Origin: Paraburkholderia phenoliruptrix
GTDB lineage: Bacteria; Pseudomonadota; Gammaproteobacteria; Burkholderiales; Burkholderiaceae
Assembly: GCF_019511605.1 (NCBI RefSeq)
Contig: NZ_JAEUAV010000031.1
Coordinates: forward strand, 1-64,000
DNA: 64,000 bases
Direction of reading: 5' to 3'
In this document: positions 1-8,897 of the stretch, one piece after another
Position numbering within the stretch: position 1 is the first letter of the stretch
Layout: every line of letters begins with the position of its first letter
Program-made: the position numbers and the translations under genes
Notes under the pieces: model-generated
The model's input: only the letters and a program-made list of their open reading frames with translations
What the model was told of the DNA's origin: nothing
Database searches by the model: none

Positions 1-73
1 GATCGATGAGCTCCTCTGGTATTGCCGGCAGCTCAGGCGGGGGCGCAGACCCTGCTTTCGGTTTGCTTGGCAT
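1..73 (-). CDS. Start of an IS256-like transposase (partial, runs off the window)
   Basis: On the minus strand an ATG at 73 opens a frame that is still open at base 1. It gives 24 residues, beginning MPSKPKAGS and ending with the run ELPAIPEELID. An AAAGGAG ribosome-binding site sits about 6 bases upstream. The PELPAIPEELID-type run resembles the N-terminus of IS256-family transposases in Burkholderiales as I remember them. Only 24 codons are visible and the catalytic DDE domain lies outside, so the family is an inference; the start and ribosome-binding site are directly visible. Confidence 0.5.
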   Translation of the reverse strand, partial: MPSKPKAGSAPPPELPAIPEELID

Positions 74-127
74 ACATGCTCCTTTGGGTACATGTTATGC
101 CTTGAACACAAAATTTCTGACAGGCTC
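1..127 (-). mobile_element. Terminal part of an IS256-like insertion sequence
   Basis: This stretch holds the transposase start plus about 54 bases outside it. Read on the minus strand, the outer end begins GAGCCTGTCAGAAATTTTGTG, which has the look of an IS256-family terminal repeat, although the partner repeat is not in the window. I place the boundary near base 127 because the next bases change to GC-rich, non-coding sequence. The exact end and any target-site duplication cannot be determined here. Confidence 0.4.
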
Positions 128-271
128 CCGCCGCGTCACCGCGTGGGGCAGATCAGCAGATGGGACAGGCCGCGAGCGCCGGAGCGCGTACCAGCGCTAC
201 CCAGCCCACCTCAGCGCTTTCCAGCGCTGGAAGGTGCACTGACCGCGTTCAGCGCCTTCAGGCCCCCTCAC

Positions 272-450
272 CGCACTCAGCACTCAGCACCCAGCACCCA
301 GCACCCAGCACCCAGCACCCAGCACCCAGCACTCAGCACTCAGCACCCAGCACTCAGCGCCCCGCACCCAGCACCCAGCACCCAGCACCCAGCGCCCAGC
401 GCCCAGAACCCAGCGCCCAGAACCCTCAGCGCACCCAGCACCCCCTGAGC
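272..450. repeat. 7-bp tandem repeat array, unit CAGCACC with CAGCACT/CAGCGCC variants
   Basis: About 20 to 25 head-to-tail copies of a heptamer (CAGCACC, also CAGCACT, CAGCGCC and CAGAACC) fill this stretch, becoming less regular after about 400. Because 7 is not a multiple of 3, all three frames stay open and give the same Pro-Ser-Thr-Gln-His-Pro-Ala cycle, so the apparent frames here are repeat artefacts. It lies between the IS end and the 3' end of galM. Copy number can be expected to vary between strains. Confidence 0.9.
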
Positions 451-518
451 ACCCTTGGACCCTCAGCGCGTGGAGCACCCTCAGCCGCCTCCACGCACAT
501 CAACGCCCTCAACTCACC

Positions 519-1598
519 TCACTGCCGGCGCCGAGTGCCGCGCGCTCCCGGCATCGAGCGCAAGCCGGTACGCTCGACCGTGAAGCGAAAGCTTCGCGCA
601 AGCCGCTCGCCGCGTCCCAATTGCGTCATGCCGTTTTCGCACGCACCGCCCACCAGGTTCATCGCGTTGATCGGGTGATCGACGGGCTCGAAGCAGAAGA
701 AGTCCTCTCCCGGCGGCGTGTACAGCACGTAATAATCGGTGTCGGCGGCAATGTTCAGCGACAGCCGGCGCTTCGGCCACACCACGGCCGCCTGCCCGCT
801 CCAGCCGGTGAACGCATGGTTGACGACGGTCTCCGGCAATGGATACGCGACGCCGAACTGCCACGCGGGCGGCGCCTGCACATGGCGCACCGGCAGCCAG
901 TCGTCGCCGGCGAGCCACAGACCGCCCGACGCTGCCGACAACTCCGTGTCGGCGTCGCGCACCAGAAACGGATGCACCCCAAGCCCGAAAGGCAACGCGT
1001 CACGGCCCGTGTTCTCGATTTCGAGCGTAATGACAAGCGAAGGCCCGTCGAGCCGGTACGTCTGCACCGCGCGGAACGCGTACGGCTTGCCGTCCTGCCG
1101 GTCGCACGTGAGCCGCACGTACTCGCGGTCCGAGTCCGCGACCTGCCACGCGCACAGCCAGCCGTCGCCGTGAATGGGTAAAGGTTCGTCGGCGCGGTTA
1201 CACGGCACGTCCACGCGCCGCCCAGCAAAATTGAAGCAGCCGCCGCCAATACGGTTCGAATACGGCAGCAGCGGGTAACAGGCCAATTCGTTAGGTTGCG
1301 TATCCGCGGCGACGTGGCGGCAGCGCCGGAAAATCGGCGTGAGCGCGCCGTCGTCACGCCAGTCGAAGCGCGTGACGCCGCCGCCCAGCGTCGGCGCGAC
1401 GTCGAGGCGCAGCTGTGCATTGGCGAGCGTGACGCAGGCTACATCGCCAGCCGGGCTCTCGCCGACCGCGACCGCCGACGTGCTCGGCCCCGGCAATACC
1501 GGATTGGCCGCGGCCGCGAGCCGCGAGCGTCGGCTTTGCGTCCCTGCTGAAGTGTGAGCGCTCGCTGAGAAGGCGGAAACTGGATTCGCAACACTCAT
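519..1598 (-). CDS. galM: Aldose 1-epimerase (mutarotase)
   Basis: The enzyme interconverts alpha and beta anomers of aldoses such as galactose, supplying the anomer that the downstream dehydrogenase uses. The 359-residue protein shows the family landmarks: an Asn-Arg pair before GGGCFNFAGR, a catalytic histidine in PIHGDGW, a second conserved histidine in GLGVHPF, and a late Glu in FEPVDHPINAMN that fits the catalytic base. I chose the ATG at 1598 because an AAGGAG motif lies about 6 bases upstream; an upstream in-frame start at 1625 has no such site. It is the last gene of the sugar operon, 254 bases after the lactonase gene. About 45 N-terminal residues are Ala/Ser-rich and look non-catalytic. 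The symbol is by family; the preferred sugar is unknown. Confidence 0.85.
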   Translation of the reverse strand: MSVANPVSAFSASAHTSAGTQSRRSRLAAAANPVLPGPSTSAVAVGESPAGDVACVTLANAQLRLDVAPTLGGGVTRFDWRDDGALTPIFRRCRHVAADTQPNELACYPLLPYSNRIGGGCFNFAGRRVDVPCNRADEPLPIHGDGWLCAWQVADSDREYVRLTCDRQDGKPYAFRAVQTYRLDGPSLVITLEIENTGRDALPFGLGVHPFLVRDADTELSAASGGLWLAGDDWLPVRHVQAPPAWQFGVAYPLPETVVNHAFTGWSGQAAVVWPKRRLSLNIAADTDYYVLYTPPGEDFFCFEPVDHPINAMNLVGGACENGMTQLGRGERLARSFRFTVERTGLRSMPGARGTRRRQ

Positions 1599-1852
1599 AT
1601 TTGGCTCCTTCGAGAGGCTTGGCACGTTGCCGTCATGGCTGGTGGCTGCTGTCGGGCGATTTCCTGGAACCGGTCGCCTCTGATCCGAATTCGGCTTGCT
1701 GCGCGACGCCGGCTTTGATGGCCGGTCTTTCTGTTTGCTATTGCGACATCGGCACGGTCACGCAACGTGCCGCTGCCGCCCGGCTTCTGCACCGCTGACC
1801 ACCGCTACACCGCACCGCGGCGCGGTCGCCGACGGCGCTGCGTCGAACTCCG

Positions 1853-2773
1853 CTACGCCGGCGCGCCGAGAAAAACCGGCTCGGACAAACCGCGGCGCGC
1901 CGGCGTCGCGATGAACACGCCGCCTGCGCGCGAGTCGCCGGCAAGCGCGGCCGCGTCGAGCCCCACGCGCGCGCTCGTAATGTAGAGGGTGCCCAACCGC
2001 GCGCCGCCCAGCGCGACGCAGCTCGGCTGCAACGTGGGCACTTCCACGCGCTCGGTTTCGACACCGTCGGCGCCATAACGCACGACGCGACCGCCGCCCC
2101 ACTGCGCGTTCCACAAGCCGCCGTCGCGATCGACGGTCGAGCCGTCGGGCTCGCCGCTCGCGTCCGTCAGACGCGTGAAGAGGCGGTCGTTGGCGATTCC
2201 GCCGTCCGCCCCGTAGTCGCAGGCGCGGATCTCGCGCGTCGGCGAATCACAGTAATACATCGTTGCGCCGTCGGGGCTGAAGGCAATGCTGTTCGAAATG
2301 GCAGGCGCGGGCAGCGGCAAACGCTCGAGCGTCAGGTCGCGGCCCAGCCGGTAGAACCCGCCGACCGCCCGCAACGGCGAGCCTTCGTCTTTCGTGCCGA
2401 ACACGAAACGGCCCTGCCGGTCGCAGCGACCGTCGTTCACGCGTGTGTTCAGACCCGGCTCGACATCGACGATATGACGTGTCTTGCCCGTCGCAAGATC
2501 GAAAAACGCCAGATGCGAGGCCAGACCGAGCAACAGGAAATGCGGATCGGCGCACAGCGCAAAGGTGGCAAGCCGCTCCGGCATGGCCCACGAAGTACTG
2601 CGGCCGTCGCGCGGATCGTAGCGCCACAAACGCGCGCCTTCAATATCGGTCCAGTAGAAGCGGCCCGTCTGCGCACACCATGTCGCGCCTTCGCCCAACG
2701 TGCACTTGCTGTCGACCAGCAGGGCGGCGCGCGGCGTGCGCGGCGCGCCGCCCACTTCCGCGCCCCCGTTCAC
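1853..2773 (-). CDS. SMP-30/gluconolactonase-family sugar lactonase
   Basis: A six-bladed beta-propeller lactonase of the SMP-30/regucalcin family, expected to open the aldonolactone made by the neighbouring dehydrogenase (galactono- or arabinonolactone) to the free sugar acid. Visible family signatures are the metal-ligand region LGEGATW near the N-terminus, the WTDIEGARLWRYDP blade, NDGRCDRQGRFVFGT, and SNSIAFSPDG followed by YYCDS. I prefer the GTG at 2773, which has GGAGG 6 bases upstream and overlaps the SDR stop by 4 bases (GTGA), implying translational coupling. A GTG two codons earlier directly abuts the same site. Similar proteins act as arabinono-, xylono- or galactonolactonases, and sequence alone does not choose between them. 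Confidence 0.8.
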   Translation of the reverse strand: MNGGAEVGGAPRTPRAALLVDSKCTLGEGATWCAQTGRFYWTDIEGARLWRYDPRDGRSTSWAMPERLATFALCADPHFLLLGLASHLAFFDLATGKTRHIVDVEPGLNTRVNDGRCDRQGRFVFGTKDEGSPLRAVGGFYRLGRDLTLERLPLPAPAISNSIAFSPDGATMYYCDSPTREIRACDYGADGGIANDRLFTRLTDASGEPDGSTVDRDGGLWNAQWGGGRVVRYGADGVETERVEVPTLQPSCVALGGARLGTLYITSARVGLDAAALAGDSRAGGVFIATPARRGLSEPVFLGAPA

Positions 2774-3570
2774 GCCCACCCTCCGTCGACGACGATGTCC
2801 TGTGCGGTGATCATGCGGCTGTCGTCGGCGGCGAGAAAGAGCGCCATGCGCGCGAGGTCGGCCGGCAGGAGCTCAGCGTCGATGCACTGGCCTTCCTTGA
2901 TCGCGCGGCGGCCCGCGTCGTCGAGCCACAGGCGCTTCTGCTTTTCGGTCATCACCCAGCCGGGCACGAGCGTATTCACGCGAACGTTGAAGGGACCGAG
3001 GTCGCGTGCGAGACCGCGCGTCAAACCCTGCACGGCGGACTTCGACATCACGTACACCGGATAGCCGCCGTTTTTCAGCATCCAGCTGATCGAGCCGAGG
3101 TTGATAATGGAGCCGCTGCGCGCCGCCTTCATGTCCTCGATCACCGCCTGCGCCGCGAAGAACTGATGGCGGATGTTCACTGCGATGCCCGCGTCGAACG
3201 ACTCGCGCGTGACTTCGCCGATCGTATGGCGCTTGTCGTTCGCCGCGTTGTTCACGAGCACCTGGATCGGGCCGAGCGCGGCTTTCACGTCGGCGATGGC
3301 TTTTTGCAGCGCGTCGATGTCCGTGAGATCGCAGCTCATGAAGAGCGGCTTGTGCTTCGAGTCGCCGAGTTCGTCGGCAAGGGCTTCGCCCGCCGTTGCG
3401 TCGATATCGAAGAAGGCGACACGTGCGCCTTGCGCCGCGAAGTGTTCGACGAACGATGCGCCGATACCGGTCGCGCCGCCCGTGATCAGCACCGTGCGGT
3501 CGACAAGACTCGGATAGCGCGCGAATGACTGGTTCGCGAGGCGCTCGCTTGCGTTGGCCGGAGACGACAT
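2770..3570 (-). CDS. SDR sugar 1-dehydrogenase, similar to Caulobacter xylose dehydrogenase
   Basis: A 266-residue classical short-chain dehydrogenase. It has the dinucleotide-binding motif TGGATGIG, the NNAAND run, and the catalytic Ser (GSISW) with YVMSK. Several runs (YPSL near the start, NNAANDKRH, INLGSISW, and a C-terminal VDGGWA) resemble the Caulobacter D-xylose 1-dehydrogenase as I remember it. With a lactonase next door, the expected reaction is NAD(P)-dependent oxidation of an aldose to its lactone, and D-galactose or L-arabinose fits the operon. The gene follows araH after 53 bases and overlaps the lactonase start. Which of the two SDRs in the operon acts on the free sugar is unknown; this one is favoured because of its lactonase coupling. 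Confidence 0.8.
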   Translation of the reverse strand: MSSPANASERLANQSFARYPSLVDRTVLITGGATGIGASFVEHFAAQGARVAFFDIDATAGEALADELGDSKHKPLFMSCDLTDIDALQKAIADVKAALGPIQVLVNNAANDKRHTIGEVTRESFDAGIAVNIRHQFFAAQAVIEDMKAARSGSIINLGSISWMLKNGGYPVYVMSKSAVQGLTRGLARDLGPFNVRVNTLVPGWVMTEKQKRLWLDDAGRRAIKEGQCIDAELLPADLARMALFLAADDSRMITAQDIVVDGGWA

Positions 3571-3623
3571 CGTTCGATTCCTTTTTTAGAGCGGGATGAA
3601 TTGAGCACGCATGATCGCGAACA

Positions 3624-4640
3624 TCAATCGCGCGAGCCGCGGTTTTTCAACTGGTCGAGCAACACGGCGGCCAGCAGGATCGCGCCGCGCACGAGGTACT
3701 GATAGAACGCGTCGATGTTCATCAGGTTCATGACGTTTTCGACCGTGCCCATGATCAGCACGCCGATCACCACGCCGGAAATGGTCGCGCGGCCGCCGAG
3801 CAGCGACACGCCGCCGAGCACGCACGCGGAGATCACGTTCAGCTCGAAGCCTTGCGCGGCATTCGGCTGACCCGACGTGATACGCGAGGCGAGAATCACT
3901 CCGGCGAGCGCGGTGACTGCGCCCTGAATCAGGAAGATGTAGACGCGCGTGCGCTCCACGTTGATACCGGCAAGCCGCGACGCTTCGGGATTGCCGCCGA
4001 TGGCGAGCGTATTGCGGCCATACACGGTCTGATTGAGCATCACGCCGAACACGATGAAGCACAGCAGCGTGACCCAGATCGGCAGCGACACGCCGAAGAA
4101 GCTCAGGCCGCCGAGCGCAATGAACGTATCCGACGAGACGCCTACGGCCTGGCCGTGCGACACGATGAAGCCGAGGCCGCGCACGATTTCCATCGTCGCG
4201 AGCGTGGTGATCAGCGCGTTGATGCGCAGATACGCAATGACCGCGCCGTTGACGAAGCCGATCACCGCGCCCGCCGCCACCGCGGCGACAATCGCGATGA
4301 AGGTGTTGTCGGTCGCATTGAGCACCATCGCACACAACACGCCGGCAAACGCGACGGTCGAACCGATTGACAGATCGAAGTCGCGCGACGCGAGACAGAA
4401 CATCATCGTGCACGCGACCATGCCGATCTGCGAAATGGACAGCGCCAGGCCGAGCATGTTCTCGATCGAGAAGAAGTGGTCGACGGTCAGCGACATCGTC
4501 ACGAACATCACCACGAAAATCAGGATCAGGCTGTACTCGGTGATCTGCTGCCACCACTTCGCCTTGTCGCTCGTCTGCGGAATCAGCGCTTCGGCGGCAC
4601 TCTTGGCGGCCTGTTGCGCGAGGTTTTCTCTAGCTTGCAT
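3624..4640 (-). CDS. araH: L-arabinose-type ABC transporter permease
   Basis: Inner-membrane permease of a carbohydrate-uptake ABC transporter of the AraH/RbsC type, 338 residues with about nine to ten hydrophobic segments after a short cytoplasmic N-terminus. The family runs DFDLSIGSTVAFAGV and AAQGFELNVISACVLGG are clear, followed by GGRATISGVVIG. I chose the ATG at 4640 because GGGAGGAG lies about 8 bases upstream; the open frame begins 8 codons earlier without a site. It follows araG after 52 bases and should form the pore used with AraG and AraF. The arabinose label comes mainly from AraF; galactose transport through the same system is plausible given the catabolic genes around it. Confidence 0.88.
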   Translation of the reverse strand: MQARENLAQQAAKSAAEALIPQTSDKAKWWQQITEYSLILIFVVMFVTMSLTVDHFFSIENMLGLALSISQIGMVACTMMFCLASRDFDLSIGSTVAFAGVLCAMVLNATDNTFIAIVAAVAAGAVIGFVNGAVIAYLRINALITTLATMEIVRGLGFIVSHGQAVGVSSDTFIALGGLSFFGVSLPIWVTLLCFIVFGVMLNQTVYGRNTLAIGGNPEASRLAGINVERTRVYIFLIQGAVTALAGVILASRITSGQPNAAQGFELNVISACVLGGVSLLGGRATISGVVIGVLIMGTVENVMNLMNIDAFYQYLVRGAILLAAVLLDQLKNRGSRD

Positions 4641-4692
4641 TTGAAGACTCCTCCCGTTCCCCACGGGTTACCGGACTTGCGTCCAATGATGT

Positions 4693-6225
4693 TCAGGCCG
4701 CCTGTTGAGCGGCAGTTGCTGGCAGTGCGGTCGAGCTTTGCGGCAACGCGAGGCTCAACACCGCTTGTTCCGTTGCGTCGTTGCGCGCGAGTTCGCCGGA
4801 AATGCGGCCCTGGCGCATCACGACGATGCGGTCGGACACGCCCAGCACTTCAGGCAGTTCCGACGAGATCATCACGATCGCGCAGCCGCGTTCGGCGAGC
4901 TGATAAATCACGTTGTAGATTTCGTGCTTCGCGCCGACGTCGATACCGCGAGTGGGTTCGTCGAGAATCACCACTTTCAGATCGGGCTCGGCGAGCCAGC
5001 GCGACAGAATCGCCTTCTGCTGGTTGCCGCCCGACAGGAAGCGGATTTTCTGCCGGCGGCTCGGCGTCTTGATCTTCAGCAGCTTGATGAAACGGTCCGC
5101 GGTTTGCGCCTCTTTCTTGCGGTCGAGGAACATGCCCGCGCGCAGATAATGGCGGCGGCAACTGATGTTGATGTTCTCCGCCACGGTCGCCATCGCGACA
5201 ATGCCTTCTTCCTTGCGGTCTTCGGGACACAGCACGATGCCGTGGCGAATCGCTTCCCCCGCGCTCTTCACGCGGATCGGCTTGCCGTCGAGCAGCAGTT
5301 CGCCGCCCTTCTTGTGCTCGGTGCCGTACACCAGATGCATCAGTTCGCTGCGGCCCGCGCCCACCAGCCCGAAGAAGCCGACAATCTCGCCGCGCCGCAC
5401 TTCGAAGCTGGCCGGCTGGGACAACGCGTGGCCTTCAATGGCCTTGGCGGCAAAGCGCACTTCACCGAGCGGCCGCGGCGAATAATTGTAGATGTCCGAA
5501 ATTTCCCGCCCCACCATTTCGCTGACGATGGTGTCGCGCGACACGCCTTGCAGCGTCGCATGCGAGGCGACCTTGCGCCCGTCGCGAAAGATCGTGCAGG
5601 CGTCGCACAGTTCGTAGATTTCGTCCATGCGATGCGAGATGTAGATCATCGCGCGGTTGTCGGCGCGCAGATCGCGCACCAGCTTGAACAGCACCTCGGT
5701 CTCGCGATGCGACAGCGAACTCGTCGGTTCGTCGAGCGCGATGACGCGCGCATTGCGCAGCAGCGCCTTGCAGATTTCGACCATTTGCCGTTGCGCGATG
5801 GAGAGCTTGCGCAGCTTCGCGTCCGGATCGAGCGCTACGCCCATTGCTTCGAGGCGTTCGCGCACGAAGCGCTTGGCGTGGCGCTTGTTGACCCAGCCGA
5901 ACGAATTGGGCAACTGGCCAAGCAGCAGGTTTTCCGCGACCGTAAGGTCGGGCACGTATTGCAGTTCCTGGTGAATCACCGCAATCCCGGCCGCAATCGA
6001 CGAAGCGGCGCTCGTGAAGCGCACTTCTTTTCCGTCGATCATCACGCGGCCCGAGTCGGGCTGATATTCACCGCCGAGTATCTTCAGCAGGGTCGATTTC
6101 CCTGCGCCGTTTTCGCCCATCAGGCCGTGCACCTGGCCGACGTTGACGTCGAAGGACACACCGTCGAGTGCGCGCACGCCTGGAAAGACCTTGCCGATAT
6201 TGTCAAAACGTAGCGTCGCTGACAC
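4693..6225 (-). CDS. araG: L-arabinose-type ABC transporter ATP-binding protein
   Basis: Duplicated sugar-import ATPase of the AraG/RbsA/MglA class, 510 residues with two ATP-binding cassettes. The first has Walker A GENGAGKST, signature LSIAQRQM and Walker B VIALDEPTSSL. The second has the degenerate Walker A typical of these proteins (GLVGAGRSEL), signature LSGGNQQ and Walker B VVILDEPTRGID. The start is a GTG at 6225, set by GAGGAGG 5 bases upstream; the frame continues 22 codons further without a plausible site. It lies between araF (81 bases upstream) and araH and powers sugar import across the inner membrane. Confidence 0.9.
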   Translation of the reverse strand: MSATLRFDNIGKVFPGVRALDGVSFDVNVGQVHGLMGENGAGKSTLLKILGGEYQPDSGRVMIDGKEVRFTSAASSIAAGIAVIHQELQYVPDLTVAENLLLGQLPNSFGWVNKRHAKRFVRERLEAMGVALDPDAKLRKLSIAQRQMVEICKALLRNARVIALDEPTSSLSHRETEVLFKLVRDLRADNRAMIYISHRMDEIYELCDACTIFRDGRKVASHATLQGVSRDTIVSEMVGREISDIYNYSPRPLGEVRFAAKAIEGHALSQPASFEVRRGEIVGFFGLVGAGRSELMHLVYGTEHKKGGELLLDGKPIRVKSAGEAIRHGIVLCPEDRKEEGIVAMATVAENINISCRRHYLRAGMFLDRKKEAQTADRFIKLLKIKTPSRRQKIRFLSGGNQQKAILSRWLAEPDLKVVILDEPTRGIDVGAKHEIYNVIYQLAERGCAIVMISSELPEVLGVSDRIVVMRQGRISGELARNDATEQAVLSLALPQSSTALPATAAQQAA

Positions 6226-6306
6226 TTCGCCTCCTCTGTCGATCTTTGCTGTTGCCGGCGCGCGCTGCAAAGCGCCGCGCCGGCAGTCCACTTCATTGCA
6301 CCGTGC

Positions 6307-7308
6307 TTATTTCGAAGCGAGGCCCATCTTCTCGCGCACTTCGCCGACGTTCGCGCGCGTGGCCAGCATGCCGGTCGTCAGCGTGAGCGGGGGCGGCGCC
6401 TTGCCTTGCGTGATCCAGTCGTACATCAGCGCCGAGGTTTCCTCGCCGTGACGCTTCGGGCTGATGATGACCGTGCCGAAGAAGCCGGTCGGGTTCGGCT
6501 TCTTGAACTCGTTCAATGCCGAATCCGAACCGCCGATGCCGATGCCGATCATGTTGTCGGCCTTGAAACCACGGCCTTCCGCTGCGCGCACCGCGCCGAG
6601 CACGGCTTCGTCGTTCAGGCCGTAAGCCACCCAGTGCTTGAACTGCGGGTTCTTGGTGAGCGCGATGTTGGCGGCGTTGAACGCGTTTTCCGTGTCCGTC
6701 TTCGCTTGCGGCGCGGCGATCACGTTAGCCTTCGGGAAGCCGGCGGCGAGAAGCGCGTCGGTCGCGCCGCTCGTGCGGTCATGCGCGGTCGGCAACTGCT
6801 CGTAAGTTACGTCGATCGCACCGACGTCCTTCATGTCCCAGCCGCGCTTCTTGATCTCGGCGGCGAGGCCGTCGCCGACCTGCTTGCCGATGTTGTACGC
6901 CGAGATGCCCATGTGCGGCACCGACGCGATCGGCTTGCCCGCGCCGTCCACCAGACGGTCGTCGACGGTCATCATCTTCAGGCCGTCGGCCTTCGCCTTC
7001 GCGACGATGCCCGGTCCGAGCTTGACGTCAGGCGTGCAGATCACGAAGCCCTGGGCCTTTTGCGCCGACAGGTTGTCGATGGCGCTCATCACCTTTTCGC
7101 CGGACGGCGCGCCGATCTTCACGAGCGTGAAGCCCTTCTCCTTGGCCGCCATTTCGGCGAACTTCCATTCGTCCTGGAACCACGGCTCTTCGGGCTGCTT
7201 CACGAGAAAACCGATCTTGACCGGGTCGGCGGCTTGCGCGATGGGTGCGTTAAAGAGCACACCCGCCGCCGCTGCTGCTGCCAGCGTGAGGAAAATTCTG
7301 CGTTTCAT
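6307..7308 (-). CDS. araF: Periplasmic L-arabinose-binding protein of the ABC importer
   Basis: Substrate-binding protein of 333 residues with a Sec signal peptide (MKRR, a hydrophobic stretch, cleavage expected after AQA at about residue 26). The mature protein matches E. coli AraF in several runs: KIGFLVKQPEEPWFQ, KGFVICTPD, KLG.GIVAKA, and GFKADNMIGIGI. E. coli AraF binds L-arabinose and also D-galactose, which helps explain why galactose catabolic genes share this operon. A CAGGAG motif lies about 8 bases before the ATG. There are 126 bases between this gene and the preceding SDR, so a separate promoter here is possible, but I could not identify one. Confidence 0.92.
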   Translation of the reverse strand: MKRRIFLTLAAAAAAGVLFNAPIAQAADPVKIGFLVKQPEEPWFQDEWKFAEMAAKEKGFTLVKIGAPSGEKVMSAIDNLSAQKAQGFVICTPDVKLGPGIVAKAKADGLKMMTVDDRLVDGAGKPIASVPHMGISAYNIGKQVGDGLAAEIKKRGWDMKDVGAIDVTYEQLPTAHDRTSGATDALLAAGFPKANVIAAPQAKTDTENAFNAANIALTKNPQFKHWVAYGLNDEAVLGAVRAAEGRGFKADNMIGIGIGGSDSALNEFKKPNPTGFFGTVIISPKRHGEETSALMYDWITQGKAPPPLTLTTGMLATRANVGEVREKMGLASK

Positions 7309-7434
7309 GTTGCGTGTCTCCTGACTAATTGATAACGAGAAGGTATCGGCCGCGTCTTCTTGTACCGGTTATGACACACGCGGCCAGCGCGTCGTCCGGT
7401 GAAACTGTGCTGCGTGATTCTTTCCGTTCGTCAT

Positions 7435-8211
7435 TCAGTCGTGATAGAGGACCGAGCGGCCGCCATCCACGGTGATACACGTGGCGTTGATGAACGGCGC
7501 TTCGTCCGAGGCGAGAAACACCGCCGTCATCGCTACTTCTTCCGGGCGGCCGATGCGCTTCATCGGCTGCAAATCGATCGTGGCCTGCCGCGCCGCGACC
7601 GGATCGGGCTGTTCGTTCCACCAGTCGCGCGCCAGTTGGGTCTCGATATAGCCCGGCGCGATGGCGTTCACGCGCACGTTGCGCGACGCGTATTCGATGC
7701 CGAGCGCGCGCGTGAGGCCAATCACACCGTGCTTTGCGACCGGGTACGGAAAGCAGCCCGGGATGATCTTGAACGCATGCGTGGAGGCGATATTCACGAT
7801 GCTTCCCGCGCCGCGCTCGACCATGCCCGGCAGCACCGCGCGACAGCCGTTCCAGACGCCGTCGAGATCGACAGCGAAGCAGCGGCGCCAGTCGTCGTCG
7901 GTCATGGTGAGCGGGTCGCAAAACACGTTGATGCCCGCGTTGTTCACCAGCACATCGACGGGTCCGAGCGCGGCTTGCGCTTCGCTCACCGCGTGCTGAA
8001 CCGACGCGGATTGCGTGACGTCCGTGTGCACGGCCAGCACGCGCGCGCCCGTCTCCGCGCGGATCTCTTCAGCGGTGTGCCGCGCCGTCTCGATGTCGAG
8101 TTCGGCAAGTGCCACGGCCGCGCCTTCACGCGCGAACGCAAGCGCGATGGCCGCGCCGATACCGCGCCCGGCGCCGGTGACAAGTGCGACTTTGCCGGCG
8201 AGCCGTGTCAT
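7435..8211 (-). CDS. SDR-family NAD(P)-dependent oxidoreductase
   Basis: Classical short-chain dehydrogenase of 258 residues with cofactor motif TGAGRGIG, NNAGIN, catalytic Ser in IASTHAF and YPVAK, and a C-terminal VDGGRSVLYHD. Its ATG at 8211 overlaps the dgoA stop by 4 bases, so the two are probably translationally coupled. The open frame extends upstream through dgoA in another frame, which is an artefact. Its place between dgoA and araF suggests a sugar or sugar-acid dehydrogenase in the same pathway. It may be the actual galactose/arabinose 1-dehydrogenase, or it may act on another sugar or polyol entering the pathway; the sequence does not decide this. Confidence 0.8.
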   Translation of the reverse strand: MTRLAGKVALVTGAGRGIGAAIALAFAREGAAVALAELDIETARHTAEEIRAETGARVLAVHTDVTQSASVQHAVSEAQAALGPVDVLVNNAGINVFCDPLTMTDDDWRRCFAVDLDGVWNGCRAVLPGMVERGAGSIVNIASTHAFKIIPGCFPYPVAKHGVIGLTRALGIEYASRNVRVNAIAPGYIETQLARDWWNEQPDPVAARQATIDLQPMKRIGRPEEVAMTAVFLASDEAPFINATCITVDGGRSVLYHD

Positions 8212-8888
8212 TTCTTCGCACCCGCGCGCGCCACGCGCAAACCGTTGATGAACGCCTTCGCGTGCGACGCGGTCACGGCCGCGCTCTGCCCCGGCTTGTA
8301 AAGCGCCGAACCGAGCCCAAACCCGTTCGCGCCGGCACTGAGAAACGGCCCCATGTTGTCCGGCGTGACGCCGCCCACCGGCACGAGCGGCACCTCGGCG
8401 GCGATCACCGCGCGCCATGCTTTCACGACGTGGCAGCCGAGCTGCTCGGCGGGGAACATCTTCAATACGTCCGCGCCGTTCTTCAGCGCGATGAACGCCT
8501 CCGTCGGCGTCGCGACGCCGGGCGCGCAGGCCATGCCTTGCGCCTTGGCTGCCATGACCACTTCGGGATCGCTGTGCGGCATGACGATCAGCTCGCCGCC
8601 CGCGGACTTCACGTCGCGAACGAAATCCGGATGCAGCACCGTGCCCGCGCCGACAATCGCATCGGCGGGCAGCGCCTTGCGGATCGCGGCAATGCTGTCG
8701 AACGGCTGCGGCGAATTCAACGGCACTTCGACGATGCGAAAGCCGGCCTCGTACAGCGCCTGACCGTGCTCGGCGGCATCCACTGGCGTCACGCCGCGCA
8801 TGATCGCGATCAGCGGACATGCCTCGAACGCCGCGATCAGGCCCGCATGCGGCATGTACGGAGCGGGCAGATTGATGTGAGGTTGCAT
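8208..8888 (-). CDS. dgoA: 2-dehydro-3-deoxy-6-phosphogalactonate aldolase
   Basis: Class I aldolase of the KDPG/KDPGal family, 226 residues, splitting 2-keto-3-deoxy-6-phosphogalactonate into pyruvate and glyceraldehyde 3-phosphate. Family runs are IMRGVTP, VPLNSPQPFDSI, VGAGTVL, and the Schiff-base lysine in VLKMFPAEQLG. The KMFPAE and NSPQPF forms favour the galactonate enzyme over the gluconate one (Eda). A 9-base gap follows dgoK, and the stop overlaps the next SDR gene. Adjacency to DgoK makes the assignment firm at pathway level. Confidence 0.9.
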   Translation of the reverse strand: MQPHINLPAPYMPHAGLIAAFEACPLIAIMRGVTPVDAAEHGQALYEAGFRIVEVPLNSPQPFDSIAAIRKALPADAIVGAGTVLHPDFVRDVKSAGGELIVMPHSDPEVVMAAKAQGMACAPGVATPTEAFIALKNGADVLKMFPAEQLGCHVVKAWRAVIAAEVPLVPVGGVTPDNMGPFLSAGANGFGLGSALYKPGQSAAVTASHAKAFINGLRVARAGAKK

Positions 8889-8897
8889 GTCGGTTCC

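Noticed and set aside
92..678. Proline/serine-rich open frames across the 7-bp repeat
   Set aside because: The 7-bp unit keeps all frames open and yields the same residue cycle in each; there is no ribosome-binding site or similarity.
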